In this document: in pieces, positions 62,146 to 64,000 of the stretch
How positions within the stretch are numbered: position 1 is the first letter of the stretch
Layout: each line of letters opens with the position of its first letter
From: Oscillospiraceae bacterium
GTDB lineage: Bacteria > Bacillota > Clostridia > Oscillospirales > Ruminococcaceae
Assembly: GCA_017415165.1 (NCBI GenBank)
Contig: JAFQIY010000043.1
Coordinates: 62,001 to 126,000 of the forward strand
Direction: 5' to 3'
DNA length: 64,000 nt
The notes under the pieces: generated by a model
What the model saw: only the letters and a program-made list of their open reading frames with translations
Told to the model about the DNA's origin: nothing
Database searches by the model: none
Made by a program: the position numbers and the translations under genes

Positions 62146-64000
62146 ATGAAAATCAGAAAATTTATATCGGTAATATTATGCACATCGATGTTTGCCTGTC
62201 TGTGTACAGGCTGTACAGAAAACAATACTCAGGAGGAAAGCACAATGCAGACCGCAGAAACCACTATTGCAACAACTGAAATTATCGAAAAGGAAATACC
62301 TGTTGCAGTTGTCAATGACTCATACTACGCTGTAACAATTGACGGCAATACCGTAAACAACGATGATGGCACAGTTTACCGAGGTCTTGGCGTTGTAACG
62401 GGAAACAACTCCTCACGTCTGCTTATGGACTACAAAACCGAAAATCCCGATGCTTATTGGGAGATTATGAATCTTCTTTTCAAAAAGGACTACGGAGCAG
62501 GTCTTACTCACGTCAAAATCGAGTTTGGCACAGACGTAAACTCATCATCGGGAACAGAGCCTTCTATAATGCGTTCAGCTGACGAGGAAGCGGACGTGAC
62601 AAGAGGTGCAGGCTTTATGTTTGCCGCCGATGCACTTTCCATAAACCCCGATATTACCGTTGACCTTCTCCGCTGGGGTGAGCCGAAATGGGTTACAGAT
62701 GCCTTTGCAGTTTCTCAGGAGAACGGTTTTGAAGCACGTTACAAGTGGTACAAGGCAGCTCTTGACAAGGCTTACGAAACATACGGAATTAAGTTCACGC
62801 ACATAAGTGCCGACGCAAACGAGGCTGATAAGATTGATACTGAGTGGATAATCTATTTTGCTGACAGACTTGAAAATGAAACCGATGAACATTACGATTA
62901 TGGAGCAATAAAAATTGTCGCTTCCGATGAGGTAGGCTCCTGGAAAATCGCCGATGCTATGATGGAAAATGAAGAACTGAGAAATGCCGTTGACATCCTC
63001 GGTGAGCATTACAACACTTGGGCAAACGATAAGGTTAAAACTCTTAATAAAGTTTACAACAAGGAAGTGTGGTACACAGAGGGCGTTGCTTCAACTAACA
63101 TTGCAAAGCTTGCGGTAACAAGCAACGGCAGCGGTATCAACGGCACAAACGGAGCACTTGACGTCTGCAACCGTATCATAAACGGCTACTACAACGGCAG
63201 AATGACAATGTACGAGTATCAGCCTGCGGTTGCGGCTTATTATTCGGGTGCAAAGTATTTCCCCAAATCTCTGCTTAATGCACAGAACCCTTGGAGCGGC
63301 TACTATGAAGCTGATTGCGGTATATGGACATCCGCACACTTTACAATGTTCATCGAAAACGGATGGAGATACATTGACAGTGCTTGCTACGGTGACGGAA
63401 AGGAATCACACGCTATTTCCGAAACTACAAACAACTATATGACCGTTACCGACACCGAAACGGGAGATTACACAATAGTTATCTGCAACGACAGCGATGA
63501 GCAGAGAAATTACACCTTTACTCTTGAAAATATGGAAAAGGCTGATGCACCTATTCATATCTGGGAAACAAGAGGACCTGATGAGGGACAGGAATATGAT
63601 GCAAATTATTTCAAGCATATCGGCACATACAAGCCCGATGAAAACAAGTTTTCCATTGAAGTGAAGCCATATTCAATTGTTACAATAACAACCCTTGATA
63701 AGACGGTTGATACGTCCGTTGATAAGTGCAGATATGAGGATATTCCGTTGGACATAAACTATTCAGACGACTTTGAATATTCAGATGAGTTCCTTTCCGC
63801 AAGAGGTTACGCACCGCTTTACACAACCGATTACGGCGGAGCGTTTGAGGTAGCTGAGGCTGACGGTAGCAAGGTGCTTATGCAGATGATTAACGCCGAC
63901 AACAAGCCGACAGACTGGCGTTTCAGAGGTACGCCTAACCCGATTACATCTCTCGGTGATGACCGTTGGAGCAATTATTCAGCTGAAATTGATTTCAAGC
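62146..64000 (+). CDS. GH59-like beta-galactosidase/galactocerebrosidase lipoprotein (5' part)
   Basis: The frame is open from ATG 62146 (TAGGAGG upstream) to the window end, 618 codons without stop. It has a lipobox (CTGC, Cys23), a short linker and a GH59-type barrel: VYRGLGVVTGNNSSRLLMDY, FKKDYGAGLTHVKIEFGTD, SSGTEPSIMR, the likely acid/base Glu in ISADANEADKID and nucleophile Glu in VWYTEGVAST. After about residue 460 comes the usual beta-sandwich (NYMTVTDTETGDYTIVICN) and the start of a lectin-like domain. It would cleave galactosides at the cell surface. The C-terminus lies outside the window. Confidence 0.82.
   Translation, partial: MKIRKFISVILCTSMFACLCTGCTENNTQEESTMQTAETTIATTEIIEKEIPVAVVNDSYYAVTIDGNTVNNDDGTVYRGLGVVTGNNSSRLLMDYKTENPDAYWEIMNLLFKKDYGAGLTHVKIEFGTDVNSSSGTEPSIMRSADEEADVTRGAGFMFAADALSINPDITVDLLRWGEPKWVTDAFAVSQENGFEARYKWYKAALDKAYETYGIKFTHISADANEADKIDTEWIIYFADRLENETDEHYDYGAIKIVASDEVGSWKIADAMMENEELRNAVDILGEHYNTWANDKVKTLNKVYNKEVWYTEGVASTNIAKLAVTSNGSGINGTNGALDVCNRIINGYYNGRMTMYEYQPAVAAYYSGAKYFPKSLLNAQNPWSGYYEADCGIWTSAHFTMFIENGWRYIDSACYGDGKESHAISETTNNYMTVTDTETGDYTIVICNDSDEQRNYTFTLENMEKADAPIHIWETRGPDEGQEYDANYFKHIGTYKPDENKFSIEVKPYSIVTITTLDKTVDTSVDKCRYEDIPLDINYSDDFEYSDEFLSARGYAPLYTTDYGGAFEVAEADGSKVLMQMINADNKPTDWRFRGTPNPITSLGDDRWSNYSAEIDFK

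Overview
The window looks like a chromosomal segment of a gut or rumen clostridium close to Ruminococcus (Oscillospiraceae). The basis is moderate GC with an AT-rich mobile segment, Gram-positive lipoproteins with short A/T/E-rich linkers, BlaI/BlaR-type and agr-like regulators, GHKL/LytTR two-component genes, fibre-degrading glycoside hydrolases and TTNACA-N17-TATAAT promoters. Genus is an inference; no rRNA or tRNA gene was seen.

Region 1 (1-7.1 kb) reads as a mobile or mobilisable segment: a zinc-finger amidoligase coupled to a class II glutamine amidotransferase, a small protein and serine recombinase surrounded by GGTGTAA motifs, a large unknown gene split by a -1 frame change at the slippery heptamer A AAA AAC, and a MobC-like/relaxase pair. 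Region 2 (7.1-13.8 kb) is accessory: a GNAT/transglutaminase/GNAT operon, a MarR-hydrolase operon with a palindromic operator, an AbrB-fold plus HipA-like kinase module, three small unknown proteins and a DUF6125 gene. Region 3 (13.9-25.8 kb) is signalling: LytTR regulators, a GHKL kinase, two chemoreceptors, TraX, DUF2716 and a BlaI/BlaR1-like pair. It includes a decayed second copy of the HipA-operator/DUF6125 segment.

Region 4 (25.9-49 kb) is a plant-glycan module: a solute-binding protein with a membrane-tethered LuxR regulator, several lipoproteins, an orphan solute-binding protein, GH5, GH16, AraC, GH74, GH31, a second AraC and two GH43 genes. GH16 and one GH43 are lipoproteins; GH5, GH74, GH31 and the other GH43 lack signal peptides, suggesting that glucan, xyloglucan or arabinoxylan fragments are made at the surface and finished in the cytoplasm. 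Region 5 (49-64 kb) has a 1728-residue secreted repeat protein divergent from an EAL phosphodiesterase fused to a predicted beta-solenoid, a TrpXYZ-type ABC transporter, a GGDEF cyclase, an AraC regulator and the 5' part of a GH59-like lipoprotein that runs off the window.

The most unusual signal is a family of four 127-181 bp hairpin-rich repeats (17.2, 33.4, 35.3 and 38.2 kb). Each sits exactly between two copies of an intrinsic-terminator hairpin. The duplicated hairpin differs from locus to locus but is identical or nearly so within a locus, and the element always has the same orientation relative to the terminator T-tract. This is what a non-autonomous element that inserts at terminators and duplicates the whole 22-28 nt hairpin would leave behind.
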